Assembly (NCBI GenBank): GCA_030605285.1
Contig: JAUWIQ010000093.1
Coordinates: forward strand, 1-7,301
Length of the DNA: 7,301 nt
DNA from: Planctomycetota bacterium
Lineage (GTDB): Bacteria > Planctomycetota > Planctomycetia > Pirellulales > UBA7805
Direction: 5' to 3'
The stretch's first letter is position 1, and every line of letters starts with the position of its first letter. The notes under the pieces were generated by a model. It was not told where the DNA came from, made no database searches, and saw only the letters and a list, made by a program, of their open reading frames with translations. The translations under genes and the position numbers were made by a program. This document shows positions 1 through 5,333 of the stretch, piece after piece.

Positions 1-262
1 ACCTGGACGAGCAGCAAGGATCCCCCTCGCGATCGGGGTGGGTGGGCGTTTGTGTAAGCGATTGTATCCTATCTTTCGCCTGCTTCCTAACCGTCTGAGG
101 GCTCTTTACGCGCGCCCCCTAAACAGAGTCGGGGGGGTGGATAATACTGAAGACGCCCGTTGCCTGGCATTCATCTCCGAGGATCACAAAGCGCGTGGGA
201 AGCGGCCTTCCGGAACGGGACATCAAACAACGGACTTCGAACGACATCTGGAGTGGCAGACC
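1..262. other. Upstream non-coding region of the eda-kdgK operon
   Basis: No convincing gene is seen here. The frame of the aldolase stays open back to an ATG at 38, but the extra 75 residues are Arg/Pro-rich, have no family resemblance and would make the protein far longer than normal, so I treat this as leader. A GATAAT hexamer (140-145) fits a -10 box in five of six positions, but no -35 box lies at the right distance, so I do not call a promoter. A C4/G4 inverted repeat lies at about 22-38 without a T-run. An upstream gene may end just before the window. Confidence 0.5.
250..253 (+). promoter_or_regulatory. Ribosome binding site fixing the aldolase start
   Basis: GGAG lies 9 nt before the ATG at 263. 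This is the only Shine-Dalgarno-like sequence near a start that gives a normal aldolase length, and it is the main reason for choosing 263 over the upstream ATG at 38. Confidence 0.6.
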
Positions 263-931
263 ATGGAGTCACTATTTCCCCAGGAGATGCTCTGCCGCAT
301 TGAACAGACCGGCATCATTGCGGTCCTGGTTATTGAGGAACCTCGCCATGCGGTACCCACTGCCCAGGCTCTCTTGGAAGGGGGAGTCGATTCGATGGAA
401 CTCGTGTTACGGACCCCGACGGCCCTCGAGAGCCTTGGGGAGATCTGTAGACAGGTTCCAGAAATGCTCGCCGGGGCGGGTACGGTTCTGACCGAGGAAC
501 AGGTAGATCAGGTCTGCGATGCAGGGGCTGCCTATGCGGTCGCACCCGGATTGAACCCCCGAACGGTCAAACGGGCTTGCGCGCGGAACCTTCCCTTTGC
601 CCCTGGCGTGATGGCCCCTTCCGATATTGAGGCGGCCCTGGAATTGGGTTGCCGTGAGTTAAAATTTTTCCCCGCCGAACCAGCGGGCGGCATCCAATAT
701 CTCACCAGCCTGCACGTGCCCTACCAACATCTGGGCCTGAGATTTCTGCCTCTGGGGGGTCTCAATACGAGTCAGCTTGAATCCTATCTCTCGGCACCCG
801 CGACGCTGGCAGTTGGGGGCACATGGCTTGCACGCCCTGAAATGATCGCGGCTGAGGATTGGCAAACCATTGCCCAGCGAGCGCGACAGGCACGTGAAAT
901 TGTCGATTTGATACGTCAAGGAGATCATTAA
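263..931 (+). CDS. eda: KDPG aldolase (2-dehydro-3-deoxy-6-phosphogluconate aldolase)
   Basis: This is a class I (Schiff-base) aldolase that cleaves 2-keto-3-deoxy-6-phosphogluconate to pyruvate and glyceraldehyde 3-phosphate in the cytoplasm. With the start at 263 it has 222 residues, close to the usual length of about 210-215. Landmarks align with E. coli Eda: catalytic Glu46 and Arg50 in MELVLRT (Glu45/Arg49), GAGTVL, APGLNP, the Schiff-base Lys134 in LKFFPAE (Lys133), and a C-terminal GGTWL phosphate-binding loop. One oddity is Leu164 in the PLGG motif, where E. coli has Thr161 (PTGG), a residue thought to contact the substrate. Preference for KDPG over KDPGal or 4-hydroxy-2-oxoglutarate is therefore less certain. 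The stop TAA overlaps the next start by one base (TAATG), implying an operon with translational coupling to the KDG kinase, which makes the KDPG substrate. The family call is very secure and the exact substrate fairly secure. Confidence 0.92.
   Translation: MESLFPQEMLCRIEQTGIIAVLVIEEPRHAVPTAQALLEGGVDSMELVLRTPTALESLGEICRQVPEMLAGAGTVLTEEQVDQVCDAGAAYAVAPGLNPRTVKRACARNLPFAPGVMAPSDIEAALELGCRELKFFPAEPAGGIQYLTSLHVPYQHLGLRFLPLGGLNTSQLESYLSAPATLAVGGTWLARPEMIAAEDWQTIAQRARQAREIVDLIRQGDH
918..923 (+). promoter_or_regulatory. Strong Shine-Dalgarno of kdgK inside the eda 3' end
   Basis: AAGGAG lies 7 nt before the ATG at 931, within the last codons of eda. It is the best SD match in the window together with that of the first csp gene. 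With the TAATG overlap it supports translation of both enzymes from one mRNA. Confidence 0.8.
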
Positions 932-2019
932 TGACCCGCTTTGTGAGCTTTGGAGAAACGATGCTCCGCCTGAGCCCATCGGGACAACTTCGGTTGCCCC
1001 AAGCGATTCCTGGTCGGCTCGAGGTGACACTTGCGGGAGCGGAGCTGAATGTGGCCGGCTCGCTGGCGATGCTCGGCGCCGAGGCCCGCTACGTGACCGC
1101 CCTGCCTGAGGGTCCGCTGGGGGATACCGTGGTCTCCGCTTTGCGGGCACTCGGCATCGATACGGGCCCTATTTCCCGCGTGGAACAGGGGCGGCGCGGT
1201 CTGGTGTTTGTCGAAAATGGTGCCAACCAGCGTCCCAGCCGGGTTGTCTATGACCGACAAGGGTCCGCCATGAGCCTCACGCCCGCTGCGACCTACGACT
1301 GGAAGACAATTTTTTCGGGAGCCGACTGGCTCCACGTCACCGGCATCACACCCGCCCTCTCGGAGTGCGCCGCAAGGGCAACCCTTGAGGCGGTCCGAGG
1401 AGGCCAAGCCGCAGGTCTGACGGTTTCCTGCGATCTAAATTTTCGCAGCAAGCTGTGGCGTTGGGACACAGAGCAATCTCCGCGTGCGCTCGCCCGTCAC
1501 GTAATGTGTGAAATCCTGCCCCATGTGGATTTGTTGGTAACCAACGAGGAAGACTGCGGTAATGTTCTGGATATTTATCCCGAGATGGATGCCGAAGGGG
1601 GTTCTCTTGATGTGACGACTTATCCTGATCTGGCCCGGCAGGTGGTAGAACAATTTCCTAACTTACGGATGGTCGCCACAACCTTGCGCGAGAGCCGTTC
1701 GGCCTCACATAACAACTGGGGCGCAATGCTCTATGAGGCGGCAACGGACCGGGCCTGTTTTGCCCCACAGCAGGAGGGTAACTACCGGCCTTACGAAATA
1801 CACAATCTGGTGGACCGCGTGGGCGGAGGCGATGCCTTCGCAGCCGGCCTGATGTTTGGTCTCTCAAGTGTAAAATATGCCCGCCCCGAGGCGGCTGTGG
1901 CCTTTGCGGTTGCGGCGTCCTGTCTGGCCCATTCAATATCGGGGGACATCAATTATTCGAGCCTTGAAGAAGTCGAGGCGCTGCTCTCGGGTGAAATTGC
2001 GGGCCGCGTGGTCCGCTGA
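931..2019 (+). CDS. kdgK: 2-keto-3-deoxygluconate kinase, PfkB (ribokinase) family
   Basis: The product has 362 residues and phosphorylates 2-keto-3-deoxygluconate with ATP to KDPG, the substrate of the aldolase encoded just upstream. The N-terminus (FGETMLRLSP, residues 7-16) is typical of KDG kinases. The PfkB sugar-binding region GAELNVAGSLAMLG follows at 36-49 and DLNFRSKLW at 169-176. NEED at 205-208 and TLRES at 251-255 mark the nucleotide-binding half. The PfkB signature VDRVGGGDAFAAG (294-306) carries the anion-hole glycines and the catalytic base Asp301. HSISGD at 334-339 completes the fold. It is longer than E. coli KdgK (309 residues), mainly through a 208-245 insertion and an extended nucleotide domain, a form I believe is common in planctomycetes and Bacteroidetes. 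Its start has an AAGGAG site. Another 2-keto sugar kinase activity is possible, but the eda neighbour argues for KDG. Confidence 0.9.
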   Translation: MTRFVSFGETMLRLSPSGQLRLPQAIPGRLEVTLAGAELNVAGSLAMLGAEARYVTALPEGPLGDTVVSALRALGIDTGPISRVEQGRRGLVFVENGANQRPSRVVYDRQGSAMSLTPAATYDWKTIFSGADWLHVTGITPALSECAARATLEAVRGGQAAGLTVSCDLNFRSKLWRWDTEQSPRALARHVMCEILPHVDLLVTNEEDCGNVLDIYPEMDAEGGSLDVTTYPDLARQVVEQFPNLRMVATTLRESRSASHNNWGAMLYEAATDRACFAPQQEGNYRPYEIHNLVDRVGGGDAFAAGLMFGLSSVKYARPEAAVAFAVAASCLAHSISGDINYSSLEEVEALLSGEIAGRVVR

Positions 2020-2245
2020 GAGATTGACTCGCAGATAAACCGGCTGCCAAGTGGGTTGCTAATGCGAAGAGAAAAACCACAGACCCGGGGCGTGAAGAGA
2101 ATCAAAAAGAGCAAGGGCGCTTTAAAAAAACAGGGCTACCAACCAGGGAACTCCTCTAGGAGGGCTCTCTTCTGCCCCCAAACGGTTACCCGTTTACGCC
2201 CGCGATCTTTGCGATATCTGCGCGGCTATCACTTGGACCCAAACA

Positions 2246-2275
2246 TTCACATTATTTTTCGTTTGGCGCTATATT
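2246..2275 (+). promoter_or_regulatory. Putative sigma70 promoter for the csp cluster
   Basis: TTCACA (2246-2251, five of six matches to TTGACA) is followed after 18 nt by TATATT (2270-2275, five of six to TATAAT). Transcription would begin near 2282, leaving an untranslated leader of about 310 nt before the csp ATG. A long leader is a known property of cold-inducible csp mRNAs. The box match is seen; promoter activity is inferred. Confidence 0.45.
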
Positions 2276-2508
2276 TTCAGCCTAACTTTCCACACTTTCC
2301 GACCTAAATATAGCAGCAAATCCAGGCCGTTGGAAAGCTGAGGCCCATTTTCCTCGCTTGCTGAATATGCTACATTCAAAGCTTGAGTAGTGAGAGACGT
2401 GAGCGCTAAACAACTGTTCTCGTTCTAGTCACCCAGCGATTTGCGCCACGGTAAGCCTTTCCACAGGCTCCATCTCAAGTTGCGGTTGTTTTTCTCTCTC
2501 TAAGTTTC

Positions 2509-2559
2509 GACCGTAATCTTCCTTGGCTGGAAGCGACTCTTATTGAAGGGGTGACGGTC
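2509..2559 (+). promoter_or_regulatory. Nested stem-loop in the csp leader
   Basis: An outer stem GACCGT (2509-2514) / ACGGTC (2554-2559) encloses an inner hairpin CTTCC (2518-2522) / GGAAG (2529-2533) with a 6-nt loop. The structure ends about 22 nt before the GAGGAG ribosome site. It could be a temperature-responsive leader element, but the outer stem is only 6 bp across a 39-nt gap, so chance is not excluded. Confidence 0.3.
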
Positions 2560-2593
2560 TGTATGCGTATTTTCTTTTTAGAGGAGTTGTCCT

Positions 2594-2791
2594 ATGGCAC
2601 AAGGCACTATCAAAAAATTGATTGCCGACAAGGGTTTTGGATTCATCGATGGCGAACACGGGGATTTGTTCTTCCATCATAGTGCAGTCGACGGAGCGAC
2701 AATCGAGACACTGGAAGTTGGGCAGGAAGTAACCTACGAAGAAGGCAGTGGTCCCAAGGGACCGCGGGCCGAGAATGTCCGGCCCACCTAA
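2594..2791 (+). CDS. Cold-shock domain protein, copy 1
   Basis: This 65-residue protein is a single five-stranded cold-shock (OB-fold) domain, expected to bind single-stranded RNA or DNA and act as an RNA chaperone. RNP1 is KGFGFI (residues 13-18) and RNP2 is LFFHHS (25-30); GPKGPRAENV near the end is the usual last strand. It belongs to a divergent subgroup. The KWFN tetrapeptide of CspA reads KKLI, so the Trp is missing, and the last RNP2 Phe is His29. The start is well set by GAGGAG at 2581-2586, 7 nt upstream. It shares about 39 of 65 positions with the second csp gene at 3549 and leads a run of four small same-strand genes. Cold induction is suggested only by the long leader. Confidence 0.93.
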   Translation: MAQGTIKKLIADKGFGFIDGEHGDLFFHHSAVDGATIETLEVGQEVTYEEGSGPKGPRAENVRPT

Positions 2792-2828
2792 CTGCCTATG
2801 CTTCAACAAAGTCTCTGCAACTGGAAAC

Positions 2829-2834
2829 AGGGAG
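2829..2834 (+). promoter_or_regulatory. Ribosome binding site fixing the start at 2841
   Basis: AGGGAG lies 6 nt before ATG 2841. An in-frame ATG at 2748 lies inside the first csp gene and has no comparable site, so 2841 is preferred. Confidence 0.7.
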
Positions 2835-2840
2835 AAGTTC

Positions 2841-3068
2841 ATGGCGAGAGATCAAAATACGTTCGCAAAGCGGCAGCGCGAAATGGAAAAGAAACGCAAA
2901 GCCGAGGAAAAGCGGGAGCGGCGGCGCAAGAAAAAGGAGCAGGCGGACGCCCCCGCTGAGGTAGTCCCAACCGAGCCAGCCACTGCTGACAATGCCACTG
3001 CTGACAATGCCAATGCCAATGCCACTGCTGACAATGTCACTGCCGACAATGCCACTGCCGAGCAATAA
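2841..3068 (+). CDS. Small Lys/Arg-rich protein with a TADN-repeat acidic tail
   Basis: This 75-residue protein has no assigned function. Residues 1-34 form a very basic, Glu-interspersed stretch (FAKRQREMEKKRKAEEKR, then RRRKKKEQ) predicted to be one long charged helix. Residues 35-46 are a Pro/Ala linker. Residues 47-75 are five copies of a degenerate A-T-A-D-N unit with an ANAN interruption, so the tail is acidic, Asn-rich and probably disordered. There is no signal peptide or membrane segment. From memory, short basic proteins starting MARDxxTFxKRQREMEKKRK are found in several phyla, sometimes near csp genes, but no function is established. It lies 49 nt after csp copy 1 with no terminator between. 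The basic helix suggests nucleic-acid or ribosome binding (inference). The start at 2841 is chosen by the AGGGAG site. Confidence 0.8.
   Translation: MARDQNTFAKRQREMEKKRKAEEKRERRRKKKEQADAPAEVVPTEPATADNATADNANANATADNVTADNATAEQ
2979..3065 (+). repeat. In-frame 15-bp tandem repeats coding for ATADN
   Basis: GCCACTGCTGACAAT occurs perfectly at 2979-2993, 2994-3008 and 3021-3035. Diverged copies lie at 3036-3050 and 3051-3065, and a GCCAAT doublet (3009-3020) sits between copies two and three. The unit is a multiple of three, so gain or loss of copies would keep the reading frame. Confidence 0.9.
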
Positions 3069-3171
3069 ACATACTCATGCTTCATTTTACAATTGTCAAA
3101 GCCATTTTGGCGCACCGAGCCGGAAACATAAGTGCTTGGCCATATGACAAGCTTGAAAACTCGCTAAATTT

Positions 3172-3462
3172 ATGAACGTCCAAAAACCTATCCCCCTCAT
3201 CGCCGCCGAGAGCCACAACGTGTGTCCCATCTGCGGAGAAAAATCCTATTCGGCCGTTGGCATGCATCCGCAATGTGCTCAGCGTCAGGCCGAGGAGGTG
3301 CAAAACAAAAAAACTGCGGCAGATAAACCGGTGGTGGAAAAACTGCCGGCAAAAACCTCGCATCAACACGTCTCTTGGAAAAAGACGTGTCCGAAATGCA
3401 GTGCCGAAGTTCATATTCGGAAGAAAATCTGTTCCTGTGGGCACGCCTTTGCTGGCCGATGA
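3172..3462 (+). CDS. Small double zinc-knuckle protein, function unknown
   Basis: The product is a 96-residue soluble protein with two probable zinc sites. The first is CPIC at residues 18-21 with HPQC at 32-35 (Cys18, Cys21, His32, Cys35). The second is CPKC at 73-76 with CSCGH at 87-91 (Cys73, Cys76, Cys87, Cys89, with His91 available). A polar, Lys-rich linker (40-70) joins them. The second half, KTCPKC then CSCGHAF, resembles the short zinc-ribbon type of the UPF0547 family; this is recalled from pattern, not from a search. Only ATG 3172 gives a complete first motif with a sensible N-terminus, although no Shine-Dalgarno precedes it. It lies between the basic protein and the second csp gene on the same strand. 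Nucleic-acid binding is plausible but unproven. Confidence 0.8.
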   Translation: MNVQKPIPLIAAESHNVCPICGEKSYSAVGMHPQCAQRQAEEVQNKKTAADKPVVEKLPAKTSHQHVSWKKTCPKCSAEVHIRKKICSCGHAFAGR

Positions 3463-3548
3463 TGTTAATTTGTTACTGCGGTTCCGTTTTGGGTGCCGTC
3501 AGTTGGAGTGGTTTGTGGAGTATTTTGCTCGTATAAGTGGAGACAATA

Positions 3549-3749
3549 ATGTCACAAGGTAAAATAAAGAAGCTGGTTTCGGATCGTGGTTTTGGTTTTA
3601 TTGAAGGAGATCAAGGCGAGTTATTCTTTCACCATTCAGAAGTCAGCGGGGTTGCCTTTGAGGAACTCAGCGAGGGCCAGGATGTGGAATATGAGGTGGG
3701 GCAAGGTCGCAAAGGACCCTGTGCAACCTCCGTACGTGTAACTGGCTGA
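3549..3749 (+). CDS. Cold-shock domain protein, copy 2
   Basis: This 66-residue cold-shock domain protein is expected to bind single-stranded nucleic acid. RNP1 is RGFGFI (residues 13-18) and RNP2 is LFFHHS (25-30). Like copy 1 it lacks the Trp of KWFN (here KKLV) and has His for the last RNP2 Phe. It is about 60% identical to copy 1 by direct comparison, so the pair looks like an old duplication. ATG 3549 is preferred to an in-frame GTG at 3537: GGAG at 3539-3542 sits 6 nt before it, and the N-terminus MSQGKIKK then matches MAQGTIKK of copy 1. The stop TGA overlaps the first unit of a 14-bp tandem repeat. No promoter with both boxes was found in the 86-nt gap upstream, so it may be read from the cluster promoter. 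Confidence 0.93.
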   Translation: MSQGKIKKLVSDRGFGFIEGDQGELFFHHSEVSGVAFEELSEGQDVEYEVGQGRKGPCATSVRVTG

Positions 3750-3785
3750 TTAGGCACTGCAGATTAGGCACTGCAGATTAGGCAC
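3748..3785. repeat. 14-bp tandem repeat, 2.7 copies
   Basis: GATTAGGCACTGCA is repeated perfectly at 3748-3761 and 3762-3775, followed by ten bases of a third copy (3776-3785). The array starts inside the csp copy 2 stop codon. It encodes nothing visible. Confidence 0.95.
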
Positions 3786-3812
3786 CACCGAGTCAGAAGT
3801 TGCCTGACGGTG
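3786..3812 (+). other. Hairpin after csp copy 2
   Basis: CACC (3786-3789) and GTCAG (3792-3796) pair with CTGACGGTG (3804-3812), a 9-bp stem with a 2-nt bulge and a 7-nt loop. No T-run follows, so it is not a classical terminator. It could stabilise the 3' end of the csp transcript. Confidence 0.45.
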
Positions 3813-3884
3813 CAGCAATTCCCTGGGCCGTTGTCAAAAACGTCGAAAACGGTGTTGTGTCTTGTAAATATTCTTCTGCGCACG

Positions 3885-3915
3885 AAAAAACGCCAGGCAC
3901 TTTGCGACCGGCGTT
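3885..3915 (-). terminator. Intrinsic terminator after tRNA-Asn
   Basis: Read on the minus strand, AACGCCGG pairs with CCTGGCGTT (8 bp with one bulged T) around a 10-nt loop and is followed directly by a run of T. It lies 44 nt beyond the tRNA 3' end and would close the tRNA, or STAS-tRNA, transcript. Confidence 0.8.
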
Positions 3916-3956
3916 CTCCACAAACCCGCAAGGAGTGGATGCTCACTACCGGTTAA

Positions 3957-4032
<76 letters not shown>

Positions 4033-4091
4033 TCGGGTTCTTGATGAATGGCAAAAGAGAGCGTGGGGTGCTGATTCCAAGGAACTCAACA

Positions 4092-4442
4092 CTAAAAAGT
4101 CGCCAAGGCGTCTGACTCATCCTCGTGAATATCGAACAGCTTATTTAAACGCGTGATCGCAAAGACCTCGTAAATCTCCGGGCGAATATTGCTTAACTTT
4201 AACTGGCCTGTGGCTGTTTTAATTTTCTTGTCCAACGTAATTAGCTTGCCCAATGCCGCGCTCGATAAAAACTCGACATTCATAAAATTAAGAAGCACCT
4301 TGCTCCGGTTTTGATCGACCAGTTCGAACAGTTCTTGGCCCATCTCTTGGATGTTCGATTCGTCTAAAATCTTACGGTCCCTAAACTGCACGACAGAAAC
4401 ATCTCCCACGTCGGAAACGTCGATTCGATTTAGTGTACTCAT
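4092..4442 (-). CDS. STAS-domain protein, anti-sigma factor antagonist-like
   Basis: The product is a 116-residue protein consisting of one STAS domain, the fold of SpoIIAA/RsbV. These proteins bind and release an anti-sigma kinase in a partner-switching cycle controlled by phosphorylation of a conserved Ser. The core is VLLNFMNVEFLSSAALGKLI (49-68). Ser60/Ser61 in LSSAALG correspond to the DSSGLG motif carrying the phosphorylated Ser of SpoIIAA, with Glu in the place of its Asp one turn before. The rest, KLSNIRPEIYEVFAITRLNKLF (82-103), is the usual second half. ATG 4442 is preferred over an in-frame ATG at 4469: the promoter at 4479-4507 would start transcription only about 2-4 nt before 4469, and MSTLNRIDV matches the usual beginning of the family. 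No kinase or sigma factor gene is adjacent, so its partner is unknown. Confidence 0.88.
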   Translation of the reverse strand: MSTLNRIDVSDVGDVSVVQFRDRKILDESNIQEMGQELFELVDQNRSKVLLNFMNVEFLSSAALGKLITLDKKIKTATGQLKLSNIRPEIYEVFAITRLNKLFDIHEDESDALATF

Positions 4443-4478
4443 AGCATCAATCCAGGACTCGGAAATCATCAGTTGACC

Positions 4479-4507
4479 ATAATAGGCTGAGTGATTGTCA
4501 GCGTCAA
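4479..4507 (-). promoter_or_regulatory. Sigma70 promoter of the STAS gene
   Basis: On the minus strand TTGACG (4507-4502) is followed after exactly 17 nt by TATTAT (4484-4479). Each box matches the consensus in five of six positions. Transcription would start near 4472, giving a leader of about 30 nt to the ATG at 4442. It is the best promoter match in the window and may also drive tRNA-Asn. Confidence 0.7.
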
Positions 4508-4563
4508 CAAGGTCCCTGCCAGAGGAACGATCGATTCAAACGTGCTGTCGATGGATGAGATCT

Positions 4564-4586
4564 AAAAACGGCTACTAGATAGCCGT
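4564..4586 (-). terminator. Intrinsic terminator of the membrane-protein gene
   Basis: On the minus strand a perfect 7-bp stem ACGGCTA/TAGCCGT with the 5-nt loop TCTAG is followed by TTTT. It lies about 118 nt after the stop codon of the gene at 4704-4994 and before the STAS promoter, so it separates the two minus-strand units. Confidence 0.75.
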
Positions 4587-4634
4587 CCTTAAGAGGCCAC
4601 GGGCAGGGCACTTCGTGGGCGTCATCCGATCGGT

Positions 4635-4657
4635 CTGGCAGTATCTCCTACTGCCAG
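4635..4657 (-). other. Perfect 9-bp hairpin in the 3' untranslated region
   Basis: CTGGCAGTA (4635-4643) and TACTGCCAG (4649-4657) form a perfect 9-bp stem with a 5-nt loop. It lies between the stop codon of the membrane-protein gene and its terminator. There is no T-run on either strand. An adjacent CCGATCGG palindrome (4627-4634) partly extends the symmetry. A role in mRNA stability or processing is possible. Confidence 0.6.
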
Positions 4658-4703
4658 TTCAGTCTCACAGCCATTAAATTGCCTGCGGAATGAATCCGCT
4701 TCC

Positions 4704-4994
4704 TTAGTCTGGCTTTCGCAACATGATGCTGTGAAGGACAAGAACCGCACCGGTCGACATGAATGCCCAACCAACCCATTTGGGTGTCGTGAGAGCCTTA
4801 CGGGGCATCACCGCGCCAAAACCGGTGGTATGGAGGACTTGCGCTGTGGCTGCATCGGTGGTTGTACCCAAGCGATGGGCAAGAAACCTTGTACTCTGTT
4901 CGTTAAGTACCACACTATCAATGAGTCGGAACTGGAGCCCCAACAGCAGTAGAATTGTGCCGAGCAAAAAATAGTGGTTGCGATTCAAACTCAT
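4704..4994 (-). CDS. Small two-helix membrane protein, function unknown
   Basis: I do not recognise this gene. Starting at ATG 4994 it has 96 residues. Hydrophobic segment one covers about residues 8-28 (HYFLLGTILLLLGLQFRLIDSV is the core region) and segment two about 72-92 (KWVGWAFMSTGAVLVLHSIM). Between them is a soluble stretch of about 43 residues with an Asn-Glu-Gln-Ser-Thr-Arg-Phe sequence and a Thr/Ala-rich part. Positive residues at the N-terminus and the Arg-Lys C-terminus suggest both ends face the cytoplasm. An in-frame ATG at 5039 would add 15 residues; 4994 is preferred because the purine-rich GAGAAAG stretch precedes it and the added part is unlike a membrane-protein start. It has its own terminator and is divergent from tsaD. 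Its fold and partner are unknown. Confidence 0.75.
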   Translation of the reverse strand: MSLNRNHYFLLGTILLLLGLQFRLIDSVVLNEQSTRFLAHRLGTTTDAATAQVLHTTGFGAVMPRKALTTPKWVGWAFMSTGAVLVLHSIMLRKPD

Positions 4995-5333
4995 TGATTT
5001 TTCTTTCTCAGAACCTTTTGCCACTCTGAATATTCGCAATAATGAGTGAAGCCCATAGTGAGTTATCGAGTCTATTCCTGCATTACCTTCAAACTGTCTG
5101 GGGTCATGCCGATTTTAGGGATGCTGGAACACAACATCAGATGGCAAGGGTCCCACCCAATGATTCACTCTTCCCATTGTGAGGAATTTGCGGCATGTTC
5201 CAATTTGTCGTAACGAGCCGAAGTGAGTCGGACCACGGGATCTGATTGACCACCGGACGTTACTCCATACCGAGATTCGTGCTCGGCCAACCTTCGGCCA
5301 GGACATTAGAAATCAAGAACAACAAGCGGGCGA
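4995..5333. other. 339-nt divergent intergenic region upstream of tsaD
   Basis: No gene is supported; the open frame at 5115-5306 on the minus strand has no start signal and no family resemblance. The region should hold promoters for both the membrane-protein gene and tsaD, but I found no pair of good boxes. TTGACC at 5247-5252 lacks a fitting -10. A CCGAG/CTCGG hairpin with a 7-nt loop lies at 5270-5286, and the heptamer TCGGCCA occurs twice directly before tsaD (5283-5289 and 5294-5300). Confidence 0.5.

Larger units (their letters stand above)
2020..2593. other. 574-nt gene-free region: operon end and csp leader
   Basis: I see no credible gene. The only open frame (TTG at 2056 to 2307) has no SD, unnatural composition and no recognisable family. 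The first part should carry the end of the eda-kdgK transcript, but no classical terminator is present. Two short inverted repeats, CTCCT/AGGAG at 2151-2162 and AAACGG/CCGTTT at 2180-2195, lack T-runs. The second part carries a promoter candidate at 2246-2275 and then a long pyrimidine-rich leader with small hairpins (2454-2469; 2509-2559) before the first csp gene. Confidence 0.6.

Noticed and set aside
38..262. N-terminal extension of the KDPG aldolase from an upstream ATG
   Set aside because: It adds 75 residues of unnatural composition; ATG 263 has a GGAG site and gives a normal length with E. coli-like residue numbering.
2056..2307. Small plus-strand open frame after kdgK
   Set aside because: TTG start, no ribosome site, composition unlike a protein, overlaps the promoter candidate for csp.
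2551..2562. TGACGGTCTGTA as a cspA-type cold box
   Set aside because: It resembles TGACGTACAGA only loosely and lies near the start codon rather than at the 5' end of the mRNA.
2748..2840. Longer start for the basic repeat-tailed protein
   Set aside because: It would lie inside csp copy 1; the SD at 2829 and the typical MARDQ start support 2841.
2852..3115. Minus-strand frames rich in Ala/Val/Ser or Gly/Ile/Val repeats
   Set aside because: They are reverse readings of the TADN repeat and the basic helix and have no start signals.
5115..5306. Minus-strand open frame upstream of tsaD
   Set aside because: No start signal, no recognisable family, composition like random translation.
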